From positions 3,332,712 to 3,396,711 of the forward strand of contig NZ_CP036268.1 of the NCBI RefSeq assembly GCF_007744515.1: 64,000 nucleotides of DNA. Direction: 5' to 3'. The notes beneath the pieces are model-generated. The model was not told the DNA's origin, did not search any database, and worked only from the letters and a program-made list of their open reading frames with translations. Below, in pieces: positions 62,568 to 64,000 of this stretch; the first letter of the stretch is position 1; every line of letters begins with the position of its first letter. A program made the translations under genes and the position numbers. Origin of the DNA: Stratiformator vulcanicus (GTDB lineage: Bacteria; Planctomycetota; Planctomycetia; Planctomycetales; Planctomycetaceae).

Positions 62568-63119
62568 ATGCCCCGCCGCCGCACATTTAACGAGCCTGGG
62601 CACGCTCACGAACTCACGTTCTCCTGCTTCCGCCGGCTCCCCCTACTGAGTCGAGACCGAACCCGCCTGTGGCTGGCTGAATCCATCGACGCCGCCCGCA
62701 ACCGACTCAAGTTTCATTTGTGGGCCTACGTGTTTATGCCTGAACACGTCCACCTGATCGTGAAGCCGTTGGAACTCGATTACGACATGGGTTCAATCCG
62801 AACCGCCATCAAATCACCGATCTCGAAGAGAGCCATTGACTGGCTCGAAGAGCACCGGCCGGACTGGCTGTCAAAACTGACAGTAACCAAGGGCGGCCGG
62901 ATCGAGCGTCGTTTCTGGCAGAAAGGTCCGGGCTACGACCGCAACATCACGGAGTCGACGACGTTGCTGAAGATGATCGAATACATTCACGCCAATCCAG
63001 TTCGCCGCGGGCTCGTGGAACGGCCTGCCGATTGGAAGTGGTCGAGTGCTTCTGAGCTGATCGAGGACCAATCGGGACCACTCCGGGTGGATCGGGTACC
63101 GCCGGACTGGCTCGATTAA
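62568..63119 (+). CDS. REP-associated tyrosine (Y1/HUH) transposase
   Basis: 183 residues from the ATG at 62568. The HUH motif is FMPEHVHLIVKP (H-V-H). The catalytic Tyr lies in KMIEYIHANPVRRGLV, the most conserved block of RAYT proteins. The N-terminal RRRTFNEPGHAHELTFSCFRRLPLL is the usual beta-start (YHVTxRCxxR type). Single-strand DNA nicking and joining at REP hairpins is the known action of relatives. It stands in the middle of matched hairpin ends, as for a self-mobilising REP/BIME unit. Confidence 0.93.
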   Translation: MPRRRTFNEPGHAHELTFSCFRRLPLLSRDRTRLWLAESIDAARNRLKFHLWAYVFMPEHVHLIVKPLELDYDMGSIRTAIKSPISKRAIDWLEEHRPDWLSKLTVTKGGRIERRFWQKGPGYDRNITESTTLLKMIEYIHANPVRRGLVERPADWKWSSASELIEDQSGPLRVDRVPPDWLD

Positions 63120-63129
63120 CGCCGGGGGC

Positions 63130-63191
63130 GAGTGGATATTATGCAAGAAGAGAGTCAGCAACCAGATGCGGGGGCGGCTCGCCCCCGGCAC
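63130..63191 (-). repeat. Right terminal inverted repeat of the RAYT element
   Basis: The inverted copy of the left end: GAGTGGATATTATGCAAGAA at 63130-63149 (18 of 20 match), 19-nt spacer, hairpin CGGGGGCG-GCT-CGCCCCCG at 63169-63187, ending GGCAC at 63187-63191. A further half-copy, GCCGGGGGCGAG, lies at 63121-63132. Confidence 0.88.
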
Positions 63192-63247
63192 CCAGCGCAG
63201 CCACCTCGCTGTCGTATAGCAATACTGTCGATATCGGTCTTGGTATC

Positions 63248-63499
63248 ATGCTACTGTTTTCGCCAGCATTCCAAGCTCTTGTGATGACAGTGGTATTTTT
63301 TGCCTTTACAGTGAACAACGCTTACGTCTAGACAGTCCTAATCGACAATTCGGTCGCCGTTGGCACGGTTGAGATGAAGTTCTGCTACCGCAACGCTCAA
63401 GACTTAAACGTCGTCCTCAGTGATACATCCGGCAGCCGTGCTGAAACGGGCTTGATTCGCCCGCACCAACAAAGTTCCCGCTTTGGAAGTGGCAAGTAA
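63248..63499 (+). pseudogene. Possible decayed small exported-protein gene, interrupted by in-frame TAG
   Basis: From ATG 63248 a hydrophobic leader (MLLFSPAFQALVMTVVFFAF) runs 27 codons to TAG at 63329-63331. In the same frame, coding continues after it (TVLIDNSVAVGTVEMKFCYR...) to TAA at 63497-63499. The frame looks like one small secreted protein with a premature stop. Family unknown. It could equally be chance, so confidence is low. The tract is AT-richer than the chromosome. Confidence 0.3.
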
Positions 63500-63555
63500 C
63501 TTCCGCTTCTGCATCACGATCTCTGCCTAGATACTCTATACATTGGTCTTACACG

Positions 63556-63855
63556 ATGCCAGAAAAGCCGGATGAATCGCTAACCCTTGACGCGGTCGGA
63601 ATGTGCTTTACATTAATAAATGCCACTTCGGCAGTTCTATTATGGTTTGCCGGGGTTGGAGGGCTTCTGCCGTTTGCATCGCTGGGAAGTTTCTATCTTA
63701 TCTTAGCAATGTGCGTAGCTTGCACTATAATATTGATCTCTGGCGTCATCATCAGAAGAATTAAACCAGCTCGAGCATTTGTTCTAATTCTGGAAAATAC
63801 GGCAGCTGGATTTGGAATGGTATTTGCGGCTCACTCTGCGTCGGCTGCTGTTTAG
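63556..63855 (+). CDS. Small membrane protein with three helices, hypothetical
   Basis: 99 residues. Three hydrophobic segments (around 12-38, 40-65 and 72-99) are separated by short loops, one with a basic RRIKPAR. Codon use differs from the neighbours, with ATA, TTA and AAT frequent (for example in the IILISGVII stretch). No family recognised. It follows the RAYT element by ~365 bp, in a composition island that may be foreign. ATG without a good ribosome-binding site. Confidence 0.55.
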   Translation: MPEKPDESLTLDAVGMCFTLINATSAVLLWFAGVGGLLPFASLGSFYLILAMCVACTIILISGVIIRRIKPARAFVLILENTAAGFGMVFAAHSASAAV

Positions 63856-63856
63856 G

Positions 63857-63961
63857 ATGCATCTCGACGAAAACCCAGGCGGCACGTTAAGGGTGACGGT
63901 CTTTGACCGTAACAACCGGCTGATCGACAAGAGCGGCACCGGCGGCAACAGTCAAGACTAG
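63857..63961 (+). CDS. Short open frame, possibly gene fragment
   Basis: A 34-codon frame starting 1 bp after the previous stop: MHLDENPGGTLRVTVFDRNN, then LIDKSGTGGNSQD and TAG. After the TAG the same frame goes on to the window edge as NITLVGDCDITTI. It may be a remnant with an in-frame stop, or chance. Confidence 0.25.
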   Translation: MHLDENPGGTLRVTVFDRNNRLIDKSGTGGNSQD

Positions 63962-64000
63962 AACATTACTCTCGTCGGCGATTGTGACATCACGACTATC

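Larger units (their letters stand above)
62484..63191 (+). mobile_element. REP-associated tyrosine transposase element, 708 bp
   Basis: A transposase gene (62568-63119) sits between two ends of 62 bp arranged as an inverted pair. Each end has an outer GC-rich hairpin and an inner conserved 20-mer, and the distance between them is 19 nt on both sides. No terminal duplication is visible and none is expected for this transposase class. Downstream sequence differs in composition from the chromosome to the left. The element is probably still intact. Confidence 0.85.

Overview
The window looks like a chromosome segment of a planctomycete. The diagnostic content is a DUF1559 pseudopilin with the H-x9-DG tail, a protein with repeated SHD1 domains, a CxPxR sulfatase, an orphan methenyl-tetrahydromethanopterin cyclohydrolase, ECF sigma factors, FHA and SpoIIE signalling proteins, lipid A genes (lpxD, lpxI) and many secreted proteins without recognisable families. 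Most of it is ordinary, densely coding sequence on both strands. The last ~1.5 kb carries a mobile element followed by an AT-richer tract. All functional calls rest on motif reading alone; no database search was run.

Layout. 1-9.9 kb: a truncated SGNH hydrolase, two small secreted/membrane proteins, a tRNA-Glu, then a minus-strand run of SHD1 protein, aldo/keto reductase, beta-propeller, sulfatase, universal stress protein and an NSS sodium symporter with an overlapping 53-residue small-subunit gene. 10.2-15.9 kb: an iron-sulfur assembly operon (sufR-like regulator, nuoB-like gene, sufC, sufB, small unknown, sufD, sufT-like). 16.1-20.5 kb: hemP on the minus strand, divergent across a Fur-box-like palindrome from DUF1559 pseudopilin, small lipoprotein, DUF4198-Kelch and Kelch genes. 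20.5-28.8 kb: RluA-type pseudouridine synthase, a heptamer repeat tract, hflK-hflC, a Bax-inhibitor-1 family membrane protein and a fused hydantoinase/oxoprolinase.

28.9-37.6 kb: cyclophilin, mch, a CysQ-like phosphatase, a YrdC-like/LMW-phosphatase fusion overlapping rpiB, then gcvH-gcvPA-gcvPB with a lipoate ligase. 38-48 kb: FHA protein, an ECF sigma/membrane protein/secreted protein operon, a leucine-rich-repeat protein, two paralogous secretin-N-domain-like proteins and an FHA-GAF-SpoIIE phosphatase. 48-56 kb: a uronate-isomerase-like protein, ribBA, lpxI, lpxD, aroH, a lipoprotein, rhodanese and a 7Fe-type ferredoxin. 56.3-61.5 kb: an ECF sigma factor, then an Hsp70, a J-like/MshEN membrane protein and a membrane P-loop ATPase that look like one module. 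61.5-64 kb: a Tat-exported TIM-barrel protein, a REP-associated transposase with matched terminal inverted repeats, and a decayed AT-richer tail.

The best candidates for undescribed biology are the possibly iron-controlled hemP / pseudopilin / DUF4198-Kelch cluster, the Hsp70 / HPD-less J-like / membrane ATPase module, and the RAYT element with equally spaced 62-bp ends.
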